The position numbers and the translations under genes were made by a program. Shown here piece by piece: positions 39,961 through 52,900 of a stretch of 64,000 nt of DNA. A model generated the notes under the pieces. It made no database searches. It was not told where the DNA came from and worked only from the letters and a program-made list of their open reading frames with translations. The DNA is taken from assembly GCF_963259705.1 (NCBI RefSeq), contig NC_081844.1:104930671-104994670 (forward strand). The letters are read 5' to 3'. Origin of the DNA: Myotis daubentonii (taxonomy: Eukaryota > Chordata > Mammalia > Chiroptera > Vespertilionidae). Numbering within the stretch: the stretch's first letter is position 1; every line of letters starts with the position of its first letter.

Positions 39961-42780
39961 AGAGCCTTAACTGTGGCTCCCTGCCAGCAGGGCACAACGG
40001 TGGGCACTGTCCTTCGGTGGCATTTCCTCCTACCACGCTGTCCTTGGTGTGCATATAACCTGTTTTCCCTGGGGTGGTGGGTGGCAGGCCGTGCAGCTGG
40101 CTTCAATACCTACTTGGGAAAGCCCCAGACACACCTCAATCAATGTGGAACAAGAAAGCGTTCGAGAAAGGCCGTGGTGGTCCTATCAAACACAGCATGG
40201 AGGTTACTCACTCTGGGGTCACAAAGACTTAAGTTTGAATCCTGCCCTGGACTTGGCAAGACCTCACTGAGCCTCAGTTTTCTCAGCTGAGATATTATAA
40301 TGTGTGCTATTATGATTCTCAGAAATACAATCATAATATCACATCTCATGGAAAAGAGGCTCATCTAAGTTAGTTTCCATAAATACTCTATTTTATGTTT
40401 CATAATTCAGTGTTTCTTAACCTTCCTCATGGCATTTGGCCTAACAGGCCCCAAGCTTCTCCAAGGCCCCCAGGTCAGAGGCTCCCTGGCTGGGAGCTCC
40501 GGGGAAATGCAGACACTCCAAGCCTTCCCCCTCTCCCCCCAGACCTCCAGGTGGGTCCGAGGGGCCTGTCCCATCAGCAAACTCCCAGGTAATTCTTCTA
40601 GCTGGTTAGCCCCAGACTGCAAACTAGCTTTGGAAATGCCAGAAGGTAACCATACACTGGGTATTTGGAGATTTCCAGGGGAAAAAAATGTCAATTTCCC
40701 CCCATTCTGTTCAAAACACTAACCGAAGCAACATTTCCGCTCTATCCAGAGGGAACATGGTCTTGGGGCTTGCCTAGTTAACACTTAGTTTAAACCTGTG
40801 ATGGCCTATTTTCTTTCCATCCTAGGCCTACCTCTCAGGGCCCACGAAGAGGGCTTTCTGGTTCCGGAGTTGGCCAGGCAGTGCAACCCAGGCCCCACTT
40901 CCTCCCAAGGACACGGTTGTTCTGGGGGTGCAGTACCCCACTTAGCTGTCCCTCGGCAGTGGCTCCGTCCGCAGAAGCCAGGTGTTAGAAACCACTTTGT
41001 TCATGGTTGGCGGCTTGGTCTGGACACTTAATGTGGAGCCCCAGGTCAGCGCCTTCCAGTCCTCCCTGGAGGGTAAGTCATTTCATGTTATTTTATTTTA
41101 AGATAGAGTTCCTAGTTTCCCCTCTCCTCAAAGCGCCCATATCTCTGATAATTAATTCAGGTGACAGAATTCATTATTTGGGCACCAGGCTCTCTATCGG
41201 GCACTTTGTACAAAGTCTTTCAAATTCTCAAAACTGATGAAAAGGTCCGTGTAGGGCCGGTTGCCCCTTTTGGCTGCCCTGCGTCACCACCCTCCTTCCC
41301 TTGGGGGGCGCTCCCCTCAGTGCAGTCACCGTGGAAGGAGCGGGTGTCATACTGGAGACCCTGCGTGGTTGATTTTCCTCTATCGCTTTCGCCTATCGAC
41401 TTGGCCCATCAGACACCCTGTACCAGTTTGAACATGTGATGCAAAGAAAGATGTGGCACCTGCTATGTGGGTCCTGCAGCCTGGCCCCCTGAGATCCCGG
41501 GGCTGCGGCCCACTTTGCAAGCCTGTCCATCTTCCAAGCCTGTTTGCCTCTCCATCAATTCTCTGTTCCCCCAGAGCTGTTCGATTCATGCCATTTGCTG
41601 TTTAACAGAGAGTCAGTTTCTGCTGCTTCTAGCCAAGAACCTAATCTGATCTCCAGGAATTAGTAACCCCCATTTCTAGGTAAAGAAGGGGAGCTCTGGG
41701 TTAGAATTCCTAAGCAAAAGCTCCCCTCTGAGAGAATTCATGTATCAAGAAATACCTGTCTGGGCTTGGCAAAGTTGGATCTGTAGCTCTGGTACCTGAA
41801 AGCAGTGTGTAATCTTTGGTTTGGTTTCGTCACTAAGGCCTGCACACCAGTATTTTCTGCGTTGTGCATTTCACATGGCCAAGTCCGTCCACACAGAAGG
41901 CAGCTCGGCATTATGCAGCCTTTCACCAGGGGTGGCAAGCCTGAGTCAGACACAGACGATGCACACTTTTTAAAAAGATAGCTATTGTGCATGCATGCAC
42001 ACACACATGCTGCTCTGTGTTAGAAAAATACAAGTGGCTCATCTAATACAGGAACCTATTGTGCATGCATGCACACACACATGCTCAGAAAGAGGGGAAA
42101 AAAACTCAATTAAAATAAAATAGCAAATAAATAGAAGTAACTGCTGTTAATCGTAAGAAAGACAAAAACTCCAGCACAGGGGGAAGGATCTGGGGAAGAT
42201 TCTCAGGCCACAGTCTGGTCCCCGATGTGTCAACCCGAGGACATGTTCTTCTTGGTACCAACTCGTGGGTTGAGATGGATGATCTTTAAGTTTCCGGTTG
42301 CTATTTATCTATCCTTTATCTGCCAGTCTCAGCCGAACCAAGCCTGGGTGAGAGAGATAGGCTTCCCTGGCCCACTGGCTAATGAGCCAGTGACAGAGGC
42401 AAGTTGAGGTTTTTCTGATTATATAGAGGAACGTTCTGGGAAGCCCATGAGTTAGGACATCAAGAGTGGTGGCTGGTGGTAAGCCAAGGGCATGGGCAAA
42501 AGTGTGCTTCCAGGTGAGGCATGTCCTCAGGGAGGTGAAGGTAACTCCCATTCTTCCCATGAGGGCCGAGCAAAGGGGTTTCCCTTCGATGAGTCCATGT
42601 GGAAAGGGAGAAGAGAGAGAACTTTACAGAGGAGAGACCTGACAAGCACACCTCCGCCAGGCAGTGGAGACCAACGTCCATAGATGACATTGACAGCGTC
42701 CCTCAAGGTGATGTGATATGAATGGCATTTACCTCTGTGGTCTTTCTGCCCAAATCCTATGGCCCCTGTCTAATCGTTAA
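39961..42780. other. Intergenic, few repeats
   Basis: A plus-strand MIR at about 40195-40330 (GAGCCTCAGTTTTCTCAGCT) and a minus MIR scrap at about 41165-41245. A 30-bp direct repeat is at 41983-42012 and 42056-42085. Otherwise no repeat or exon recognised. Confidence 0.5.
41983..42085. repeat. 30-bp direct repeat pair with CATGCATGCA core
   Basis: The string CTATTGTGCATGCATGCACA plus CACACATGCT occurs twice, 73 bp apart and perfectly conserved. It contains the self-complementary TGCATGCA. Confidence 0.9.
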
Positions 42781-42867
42781 GAAAGTCATCATGTTCACAA
42801 TAGACAAGAAATGGACACACCTGTGACCGTCTCTCTATCTCTCTATGTGTGAATAGATGAAGAAGAG

Positions 42868-42871
<4 letters not shown>

Positions 42872-42941
<70 letters not shown>
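42872..42941. repeat. (TA)n microsatellite, left of MITE
   Basis: About 34 AT units, an expansion of the short TATATA in L1 ORF2. Confidence 0.95.
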
Positions 42942-42942
<1 letters not shown>

Positions 42943-43132
42943 CTGAGTGGCCAGATTATTATGACCAGCCAGATTATTATGACCACCCCATCAGTACTTC
43001 ATTGACACTTCCAAAAATACTGAATATTGAAAAATTCCTAAGCAAATACTCTCAAGGTTTTATTATTATTATTGTTTGCATAACTAATTCACTTCATTGT
43101 ACTGATGGGGTGGTCATAATAATCTGGCCACT

Positions 43133-43136
<4 letters not shown>
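42942..43136. mobile_element. Tc1/mariner-type MITE
   Basis: Long inverted termini: ACTGAGTGGCCAGATTATTA at the left and TAATAATCTGGCCACTCAGT at the right, with TGACCACCCCATCAGTAC mirrored further in. It is 195 bp, lacks coding capacity, and is embedded in TA dinucleotides on both sides, as expected for TA-targeting mariner-like transposases. The left arm contains a 17-bp internal duplication (CCAGATTATTATGACCA twice). Confidence 0.87.

Positions 43137-43193
<57 letters not shown>
43137..43193. repeat. (TG)n(TA)n microsatellite, right of MITE
   Basis: Six TG units followed by about 22 TA units, then the L1 resumes. Confidence 0.93.
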
Positions 43194-43196
<3 letters not shown>

Positions 43197-43715
43197 TGGA
43201 ACATTATTCACCCACAAAAAAGAAAACCCTGCCATTTGTGACAACATGGATGGCCCTCGAGGGCAGTATGCTAAATGGGATAAATCAGATACAGAAAGAT
43301 AAATACTATATTATCTCACTTGTATGTAGAATCTGAAAAAAAATCTGACTTATAAAAAGAGACTAGAATAGTGGTTGCAGAGGTGGTGGAGGGTGGGAGA
43401 TGGTGGAATGGTGAATGTGGTCAGAAGGTAAAAACTTCTATTTACAAGCAGAACAAGTTCTGAGGACTCTAATGTGCAGTATGGTGACGATACTTACAAT
43501 ACTGTATTGCGTACATGAGAGTTGCTATGAGAGTAGATCTGAAATGTCCTCAGCATTAAAAAGATGATAATTATTTGAGGTGTGACCCAGCACTACTATG
43601 GTATCATTTCACAGAATGTGATGTATCAAAACATCACATTGTACACCTTACACTTACACAGTGTTGTATAGCAATTATACCTCAATAAAGATGGAAAAAT
43701 TAACTAATTTTAAAA

Positions 43716-45550
43716 AGAAAAGAAAATCATCAGACAAATCTCAATTGAGGGACATCCTAAAATGTGCTGACCATTACTCCTCAAATGGTCAAGTTCATCA
43801 AAAACTAGGAAGTATCTAAGAAATTGTCACAGCCAAAGGAACCTTAGCACACACGATAAAATTCCTCCAACCTTGTTGTGTGTCAAGTAATTCATAATTA
43901 AAATAATAAATTTGTAGGTATTTTGTTTAAAATGCAGGATGGGGAGATCCTGAAATGCTGCAAGCAGCTAGCAAGCAAAGGGCTGTAAATTTAAATGAAC
44001 TGCACAGAGCTAATAACAATGTGCAAATTGCTCGGTTGTCCTCACTTGGTAAGCTGCGTTCGTTGCTTTGTATTATTCACTATAAAATAATGTATAAGGA
44101 TATTAATAACGTCACCATCAACCTTGGTTCCCAACACACTGGTTTCCCCCTTGATATTTTAAGTTTCTTAATCCAATCAGTTTCTCCTAAATGCCCCACC
44201 GTATATTAACATATTTCCACAGACGACCTACTATCCTACTTCACTGAAAAAAACAACTGAGGTTGTCAGGGGCATAACTTCCTGTCCTCCTACCTACAAG
44301 CATATTTATAACCTTCCCACCCTCACCCCTTCCTTCCAGACTCAGATGCCAATTTGGGGTTGGCTCCTCATCCTGCCCTTCCTTCTCCCCTTCCTAATTC
44401 TTCCAGGACATTCATGTTTTTTCATCAACTACTTCCTTGCTTCCCCGAATCTTCATATTTTCTCCACTAATTCTTCTTCACAGCCACCAAAGCCTGTAAA
44501 TTTCATCTCTCAGCAATGAACCACGTCCTCCGACAGCAAACCAGACCGGCTGCCACCAAGTCCTCTCTCTGCCTGTGTTCTCCTCTTCTGGCCGTGGCCA
44601 GAGTTCTCTGGAGGGCAACCTACCCTGGCCCTCTGCATGCTCAACCACTCCTCAGTGCCCCACTCTGCATGAAGCCCTCTGATGAGCTTACTGGTGACTC
44701 CCCAAGGTCCACAGCAGCAGCCTGGACTTTCAGCAGCAGGTGACGCCCATGACCAAGTGCCTGGTGGACATTCTCCCCTCCTCTGGCTTCCAGGACCCTC
44801 TCCTCCCCCATTTAGCTGATCCTTGTCGGTCTCCCTCGCTGGTTCCTCTTTCTCTGGTCACCCTAACAAATATCAGAGCTCTGCCCTTGCTTTCTTATCC
44901 TGCCCTGACACACACTTCCTGCGTGATCCAACTCCTCCCCAGGCCTTCGTCACTCGGAAACTCCCAGATCTGCGCTTCCCCACATAACACCAAGAGCTGA
45001 CATGTAACTTGTTTTGAGGACCTACTAAGCATTAGGCACTGTTGGAGCGCTTTGTATACATCGTCTCATCTGATCTTTACAACAACCCTAAGAAAGTGGC
45101 ACTATTTTTATCACCCCATTTTACTGAGTGCAGAGATCAGACAACACGCCCAAGTTCACACAGCTTGAGGCCAGGATTCAAACTTGACCCTGCTCTAACC
45201 ATCACACCATTCTCCTTGTAGAACATCTGCACCTTGAGGCTCTTCATCCACTTCCAACTCAACACACCCCAAAAGAAACTTACAATCCCTTCTCCCTCCC
45301 CCAGCAATGTTCCCCTGCATTACCAGAAGAGGATCCAGGCTTGGTGGAGCCTGAAGCTTCTATAATTAGGCCGAAAGGGGCTCCTTAACAAAAATAAAAC
45401 AGTGAATCCAAAATCAGGTTTAGAGTCTTAAAAGTGGCCCACAAAAGTGATGGGTCCTGGGACATAAACTGCATTAGCTTCATGGTGAACCCCACTTCCA
45501 CCCCTACCTATACATTGTGTATTTCAGTGACTAGCATCTAGTAACTCTAG
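43716..45550. other. Intergenic, mostly unassigned
   Basis: A minus-strand MIR is at about 45010-45215 (ATTAGGCACTGTTGGAGCGC, CCCCATTTTACTGAGTGCAG). The pyrimidine-rich segment 44260-45000 looks like an old dispersed repeat but I could not name it. No exon. Confidence 0.45.
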
Positions 45551-45559
45551 AGCCTTCCT

Positions 45560-46370
45560 CTCCTCCCATTCCCTCCTTCCCTTTCTCATCCATAGGGAAT
45601 CAAAGATGCCTTCTGTCATCTCTTCCTCAAATCTCTGGGGTCTCTCCTATCAACCACCTTCACGTGGCTCAGGCCCTTGACATCTCTCATCTGAACCTCT
45701 GCCATAGTTTCCCCATTCCTGCTTCAGCCTGGATTTTCCCCGACACGTTTTCTGTGCTGCAGCAGGGGACTAGAAGAAGCACCACCTTCCAAGACTTCCT
45801 ATTGTCCTCTGGCTTAGGTCTAAATCCCTTAGCCTAGCATTACCCACCTCTGGTCAACCTTGCCAGGCTTACTTCTCACCATGCTCTCCTTTTGTTTCTT
45901 CCGTAAACAAACAATTCTTGAGCACTACTACTGAGTACCAATGATGGGGTAACTAGATGCAAAACACTAGTGGAGCAATAGCAGCAAACAACACAAGAAC
46001 TCTCAGACCCCATGTCCCACCACACCCAACAGCTTGCAGTTTCCAGACTATGTAAGACTGTGTTCAGCCTCTTTGTATTTTCCTGGGCTCCAGGGAAGGC
46101 TCTTAAATTCATTGATCACCTGAATATTCACCATTTATCCTTCATGACTCAAAGTGTCACCTCCTCGCAGAACATTCCCAGATTATATCCACCAGCAAAA
46201 ATGGATCCCTTCCTCCTTCCTCCCCCAGATGTGCTTCTTCCTTCTCCCAGAACAAGTACTCTACCTGACTATGAGATCTCCCTTACTTCACAGCGAACTC
46301 TTGGAACAAAGAGACAGTTTTTTATTCATCTCTATATCTCCAATTAGGACCTGGTACATAGCAGATACCA
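45560..46370 (+). repeat. L2 LINE fragments
   Basis: TCCTATTGTCCTCTGGCTTA, CCTAGCATTACCCACCTCTG and, nearer the end, ATCTCCAATTAGGACCTGGT, ACATAGCAGATA follow the L2 3' region in order. An L2 scrap in the opposite orientation may lie at 45900-45990. Confidence 0.65.
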
Positions 46371-46375
46371 CCTAC

Positions 46376-46603
46376 CATCCATTCATCCATCCATCCATCC
46401 ATCCATCCATCCATCTGTGCATCCATCCATCCATCTGTGCATCCATCCACCCATCCATCCCCCATCCATCCATCCATCCATCCATCCATCCATCCATCCA
46501 TCCATTCATCCACCCATGGATCTGTCCACACATGGATCCGTCCACCCACCCACCCACCCACCCACCCATACACCCATCCACCCACCCATCCATCCTTCCA
46601 GCC
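46376..46603 (+). repeat. (CATC)n/(CCCA)n microsatellite
   Basis: Roughly 230 bp of imperfect CATC/ATCC tetranucleotides with a CCCA stretch at about 46541-46570. The frames IHPSIHPS (plus) and WMDGWMDG (minus) are repeat artefacts. Confidence 0.95.
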
Positions 46604-48350
46604 ACCCATCTATCCAGTCCTCCATTCAATGTACATTTTCGAATGTCCTCAGTGTGCCAGCCATTTTTCCAGGTTCTGTGGAGACTGAGAAGAGTAAGAC
46701 AGTTGAGGGCCCTGTTCTCACTAACGCTGTATTCTAGGAGGTTGGGGGGAGGCATCAAAAATGGAAATAAAAGAAGCAAATAAGCAAGATAGGTGAGTGA
46801 GAAGTACTATAAAGTAAATTAACCAGAGTGATGTCACAGAGGGTGCTTTTTAGAAGGAATGGTCAGGTCCTTTTTTAAGAAGGCGGCATTTGTGATGAGA
46901 CCCAAATGGTAAGAAAGGAACAGCCAAACACAGAGGAGCAAAAACTCCCGGTGTGGGAAATGGGCTTTGTGTGTTTAAGAAACAGAAGATCAGAGTAAGC
47001 TGGGGGAGGGGTGGCAGGTGAGGGTGGAGAGGCCCACAGAATGGGAGTAGGCAGCCCCGGAGGCCATGGAAAGGAGCCTGGATAGCACTGGAAGTGAATT
47101 ACAGGCATGAGTAACTGTCTAGTGAACGAAGGGATGGGTGAACGCATAGACACGACGCGTGTGCGCTGCTGAGAACTCAGTTTGCCTGTGGCATGTCTCG
47201 GCATTGGGTCCTCAGCACCACTTTACCTGGTCCTCTCCTCTGACCACCTGGCATCAGGTCAGACAACTTTTATTCTGAGCTCCCAGTGCATTGTTAGTGG
47301 ACAAACCGAGGTGACCACCTTGGCCCCAGTCCCTGCCTCAGAATCAGGGCAAAGGGCAAGACAGCAGACTGGCCTGGAGACAGTCCAGGGCTAGCCCTTC
47401 CCTCCTGGCCCAGGACCAATTCTCTCACGGTGCCTCAGGGATCCTGGGTGAAGAGCGAGGTTGTAGAAAGGGGGTAGGGTGAGAGCAAGAGAACGGGCAG
47501 TGTGAGAACTTGGAAAACACGGGCACTTGGCAACAAGTCAGATTTTGAATCCTTTCTCTGGCATTCGCCTCTACATGTATGACCTCAGACAAGTCACTGC
47601 ACCTCAGTTTCCCCACCATGACTTGTGAACACAAGTACCAATGACATTAAGTTTTGGGGAAAGATTGAATGGGACAGATTGGTGGCATAATAAGTTTCCA
47701 CAAACCTTACTTGGGCTCCTTTTCTCGCATTAAACGAACAGTGACCTTGTTGCCTAGAAGTTAAGTCGCACCATGAGAAAGCAGCTGGCTCTCGGCTCCT
47801 GTTCTACCAAAATGAGAAAAGGGAAAAAATCCTGGGCTAGTCTCGGTTCCCCCTTTTGTTTAGATCCAAGCTGACATGTCCCGTTGGTGACAGTAACACA
47901 AAAAATGCCGAACAAAAATCGAAACTGCTTCACTTCTGGTTTCGTTGAGATCCACGGACAACCCCAATCTTAACCCCTGACAGAACTGCATGACAACAAG
48001 TGCTGGCGCAGGCACGGTGGTCTCGCCAAGGCGTTGGAAAGGAGCGGAGGGCTGCGAAGTGGGGCGCTGGCGGGAGACACCCCCCCAGGGCCCCCTGACG
48101 GCCTCACTTATCCCCTTTCCTCTCCAGGCTCCCAGTGGGAGCGGATGATGGGGTCTCACTGGCTCTCTTATTTCTGGTTGTCATTTAGTTGTTTTTTCTT
48201 CCCCTTTAAAGAATGTCCTAACAGACTTTGGCCCACATGGGACAATCCAGGAGAGGGGGTTGATGGTTTGGGAGTAGATTTTCTGAAAGCTCTGGTCCTG
48301 GGAAAACTCAGCTCAGAAAGGTACTGTGTTTTACTAGGAAGCCAACAGGG

Positions 48351-48383
<33 letters not shown>

Positions 48384-49698
48384 TTGCATGGGCACACACA
48401 TCCCCTGGCCCCAGTTCCGAACTCCACCCCCACCCCCACCCCCAGGAAGTAGATTTCCTAACTTGCAGGGCCCAGTATGAGTCACAGGCAAGTCTGTTTT
48501 ATTTTGGGGCGTAAGAGCTCCCTCTCGCTCCTGGAACCTAACGGGGTTGCAGAGAAGGAGATGTGGACCTGGCCTCAAGGGAAAGTCCCCGTCTGCCCTG
48601 TGGCTGGGGAAGAGCACCGTCAGCAGTGGACGGGCTGGAGGCCCTTGTTCCTCTAAAGCCCATGATCCCGGTGGGGCTGGTGCCCTGTGGTGTTGGGGGC
48701 ACGGGGGGGGTGCAGGAAAGGAGGGCTCACATGCATTGTGTGGGCTCCTCAGAGCAGTCTACCCGGGGTTGCAGAGTGGGCGGGGAGGGAAGTGTGTGTG
48801 TGGACTCACACTGAAGTGCAGAGGGAAAGATGGGAAGGGAAACAGGCCATGACTATTTGACACTATAGCTGGCGACTGACACTTTCAAACTTCTTCCCCG
48901 AGCTTCTGAGCTGGGGAGAAAGGAGAGCTACATGCACACCCCCAGCGCTGCCGCCATCCCCTCTGCCTAGCCCTCTAGGTCCCTGGGAGATGGTGGTGAG
49001 GCCTGTTGCTCCCACATGCTGTCCTTTTCCCTGGAATCAGCTCAGACTAAGTGGAGCAGCAGGGGAGAGGTCCTCTGTCCATGGAGCATCAGGGTAGCCG
49101 GGGAGGGGCCTGCTGGGCGGAGGCTCCCCAGGATCCTCGAGGGGTGTTCCCAGGGCCCCTTGGAGGATGGGGAAGAGAAATCTCCAGGAAGGCTGGGGTC
49201 AGGCATCCTCCGCTCTCTCCCTGTGAGGGAGAAACAATGGCCTGTCCTTGTGACTTGCCTGCAGGCTGAGGGGAGAGAGGGACAGGGAGGAGAGAGACAC
49301 ACCAAGCAGAGCCAATAGCTCTACAGTAGCCACAGCTCCCACTGTGAGCTCGGCCATGGGGCCAGCTTCCTCCCTGGGCACGTGGAGGCTCCCACAGGGC
49401 CATTCTGATGACCAGAGGGGCCTGCCCAACACCCCAAGGGGCCGAGCACCCATCTCAGACACAGAGCGCTTCTTTGGCCACAGACCCAGGATGGGTAGGT
49501 GGATGAGTATCAATCCCAACTGACAGGTCACCCAAGAATGACACAGGCCACCCAAGCCAGGAGAAACTCCGATGATGGATCATTCAGGAAATAGAAGGCA
49601 TTTCACTGACCCCAGGGATGAGGCAGACGCCTACCTACACCTGCCTTTTAGAAGAAAAGGAAATATGACACCAGATACTCTCAGAAAAGGACACATCT
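46604..49698. other. Intergenic with (AC)n and MIR
   Basis: A plus MIR is at about 47530-47680 (CTCAGTTTCCCCACCATGAC) and an (AC)n of about 14 units at 48352-48380. Open frames at 48034-48852 are chance. No exon recognised. Confidence 0.5.
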
Positions 49699-49931
49699 GC
49701 CCTGACCAGTGTGGTTCCGCGTTGGCCCACGCACTGAAGGGTCACAGGTTTAATTCCCGGTTAAGGGCATGTGCCTGACTTGCGGGTTTGTTGGTCGGGA
49801 GGCAACCAGTCCATGTGTCTCTCACATCAATGTCCCTCCCTCCTTCCCTCCTTCTCTCCCTTTCTTCCTCCCTCCCATTCTCTCTGAAAAGCAATGGAAA
49901 AAAGATCCTCTGATGAGGATTAACAACAACA
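49699..49931 (+). mobile_element. Ves SINE
   Basis: CCCTGACCAGTGTGGTTCCG, GGGTCACAGGTTTAATTCCC and GTGCCTGACTTGCGGGTTTG are followed by a CCTCCCTCCTT pyrimidine expansion and an ACAACAAC tail. The perfect 14-bp duplication AAAAGGACACATCT is at 49685-49698 and 49932-49945. Confidence 0.94.
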
Positions 49932-49945
49932 AAAAGGACACATCT

Positions 49946-52900
49946 AGGGCATGCCGCCTGGGTGGGCACACGTCCGGGCCATTCTGACCCCGAGTCCTGG
50001 TCACTGGCTTCCCAGCTCTACCTGCCAGGCTCCATCTCAGAAAGATCCCCCCACTCCCAGGGCCTGGCGCCAACCAGGGCTTCTGCTCAGGTAACCTGAG
50101 CCCAGGAAGCCAGAGGCCTGCGCCCGCCCTTGGGAACTGGGATTTGACTGTGTTTCCCCGGTAGAGGGCAGCATCATCGCTCTCTTCCCTCCCTTCCTGC
50201 TCCAGGTCCAGGCCTCAGCGACACTGGCTTTTCTCAGGGGGAGGCAGAGCTGGGAGCCGGCTAGCTCCTGAGCCCTGGGCAGCCCAGGTGTTGGAGAAGA
50301 TCCTGGTGTTACCACTTGGAGCACCTGCGCTGCGGGTTGTGCCAGGAGATGCAGTCATGTGCACGGGCCTGAGCGCCCTTCACTCACATCCCCCCATTCC
50401 TTACAGGGTGAGGCTGGGGAAAGGGTCGGAGCTTCTCCTAAACCCTGTAAGCAGCACCCCTGTTTCCTGCTGAGATCACTGCAACACGGTACAACCTTTC
50501 CTCCACGAGCAACGCAGGGTGCAGGGGCTGTTGACGGGGTGGACTCCAAAACTGAAAAGGACCGGGATCGAGTCATGGTGTCTACACCCCAGGAGACAGG
50601 CTGCCTTCCTGGGACTCTGCAGCCGCCCCAGGCACTGCCACACGAAGCCGGTCCGCACCGGAGGCCAGGTCGGTTCTGCCGGGGGAAGAAAGATGAGGCG
50701 GGGTGTGGTTTTCCAGTGCCTGGGCTCGGGGAGCTCTGAGCCTCTCTCGCTGCCCTTGCTGCACTGTGTTAACTGTGGAGGGAACCGCCCTCCCCTATCA
50801 CCCTGGAGTTTCCTGCAGCCTCAGTTTACCTATCAGTAAAATGGAAAACCTAATTTTAAACTCGTTGCCTACATCAGGAACGAGAGGGGTGTGACTCTGT
50901 GGGCCTTTCTGCAGCCTCTCCCCCTGCCCATCACCCTCTTCCTCTCCCCTGCTTTCTGCTTGTTCTTGGTCTTTTCCTCCCGCTCTCCCTGTGCCCTGTC
51001 CCCTTTCACCTCTCTCCCCCCTCTAGGCGGGAAGATGAGGTGTGCACCTCTTTCTGGTTAAAAAGTTTTGCTTTGCAGAAACACAGCCAATTTGTGACCC
51101 TGCCCTTTCCAGCTGGGGGTGATGTTTATTTACATTTAGGGACCTGCGGGGAGAGGCTTAGCTGTGAGTTTCCGAGGCCAGGGACAGCACAGTGATATGG
51201 AAAAGCACTGCCCTCTCCCAGGTGCTGGGCTGGTGCTGGGCCCAGGCAGCGTGCAGCTCTGAAGGAAGGGGATGGGGCGGGGAGTGTAGGGAAGGAGGGG
51301 GTCTAAGGTTCCTCCTGACTTCTGAGATTTACTTATTCTTTGTTCCCAAGCTAAGAAACAGAGACAGAATTGCAGAGGGAAAGAGGGAGGCAGAAAAGAC
51401 ACAGAGAGACAAGAGAGGAGAGAGACTGAAAAACTCAACAATAAAGGGAAAGGAGAAAGTGGGACAGTTCCAACTATTTTGCAAAATCACAAATAAGGTT
51501 TGAAGGGAGGGGTAAGGGCTTCAGATTTTTTCATTGCAATTTTTGAGGAGTTTTTTCTTACTTGCTATTAAGTGAAAGGGCCCTGCAGCAGGTGGCTGGC
51601 CACCAGGGAAGGCTCTGTGAGAACCAGGGCCAGCTAAGCAGTGAGGGCCCGGCGTCTCTTCCTGACCTGCAGGATATCTTGTATCTTCTGCACTTTTCTT
51701 TGGTGCAGAGTCATTAAGGGGTATCATAGCCCAAACACTGACGCCTGTGCTGGTGGCCCAGGGCACGGGTTGGTCTGTCTGGGATGCCTCATGTCCCCCT
51801 GTCCCCTGGAGATCTGTCCTCCCACTGCCCCCGAGCTGGAGATGGCATGTTAGAGGGGGGAGGGTGGGCTCAGGGCCATACAGCCTCCAGCTGGGACCCA
51901 GGATCTCCTGCTTATGAGATGTATGTTTGAACCACGTGTCCTAATCTCTCTGAGCCTCAGTCTTCCCACCTGGACAATGGAGACATTAAAATCTCACGGG
52001 ATTATTCTAAGCATTGTTAATGACATTAGGGTACTGTTAAACAGGGAAACAAATCATGGTTGCTACTCTTAGCAGACACATACTGAACACTGCCCCGGTC
52101 CGTGTTCCACATCCCCGATCCCAGCTGGTCCTCCTATCACCTGTACCAGGTGAGGGCCCCAGCACCCACACTTTTTTATGGGTGACCTTAGAAATGCAAG
52201 GCTGAAACCACTGCTGAGAGGGTGGCCCCAAAGTCCTGTCCTGTTAGCAGCCAATAGATCACAGATGATGACCAAGAAGCATGAACTTCCTCTCCTTCCC
52301 CCGCTGCCCCTGTGTTGATGTTCGGTTTGGATGGGCCCATTCCCTGCAGGTGGAACCCAGCCCCGCAGAGCGACAGAGCCCGCAGGAGCAGCCCGGCCTG
52401 GCTGGGAGGTAGGAGGCACCTGAGTCCCAATGCCATGGGCCAGGAGCTGGCGGAAGCATCTTGGGCAAAGCCATCTCCTCTCTCTGCGGCTTCTCATTCC
52501 TTGTCCCTGATGGAGACAGAGGGGATACGCTGGGTCCCCCTGCCCGACAGGCTGTTGTGAGGACCCAGGGAGCGGAGGCAGTATCATTAGTCCAGAGCGA
52601 AGCCACAGCTCACAGGATGCGAGCAGTTTCTTCCTCTCTCCCAGCCCCAGCTGGGGCCGAACCTTGACCTGTGGAGAGAAGACAGGCCCAGGCAGGGCTG
52701 GCTATCTTGCATCCTCACCTTGGTGGGGGAAGAAGAGGGACCATAGGACCTGGAATTTTCTCAGATCTGAGACTTAGGTCCCCACTCCATTGGGAAAGCA
52801 GTCAACTGTCAGGATAAGGTGCATGGGTTGAGGGCTCAGCTCATGGGGCTTTCAACTCCTTTCCTGTCATCGATAGTGTGACCTTGGGCAAGCCAGTGTC

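Larger units (their letters stand above)
42790..43715 (+). mobile_element. L1 ORF2 end and 3' UTR, interrupted
   Basis: The left part TTCACAATAGACAAGAAATG, then GATGAAGAAGAGGTGATATA matches the L1 ORF2 landmark before the (TA)n. The right part ACAGTGGAACATTATTCACC, then ATGGATGGCCCTCGAGGGCA continues it. It ends at about 43685 with the signal AATAAAG and an A-rich stretch. The copy is split by a mariner-type MITE and two expanded TA tracts. Confidence 0.85.

Noticed and set aside
46322..46783. Long frames with IHPS or WMDG repeats
   Set aside because: Direct translation of a tetranucleotide microsatellite.
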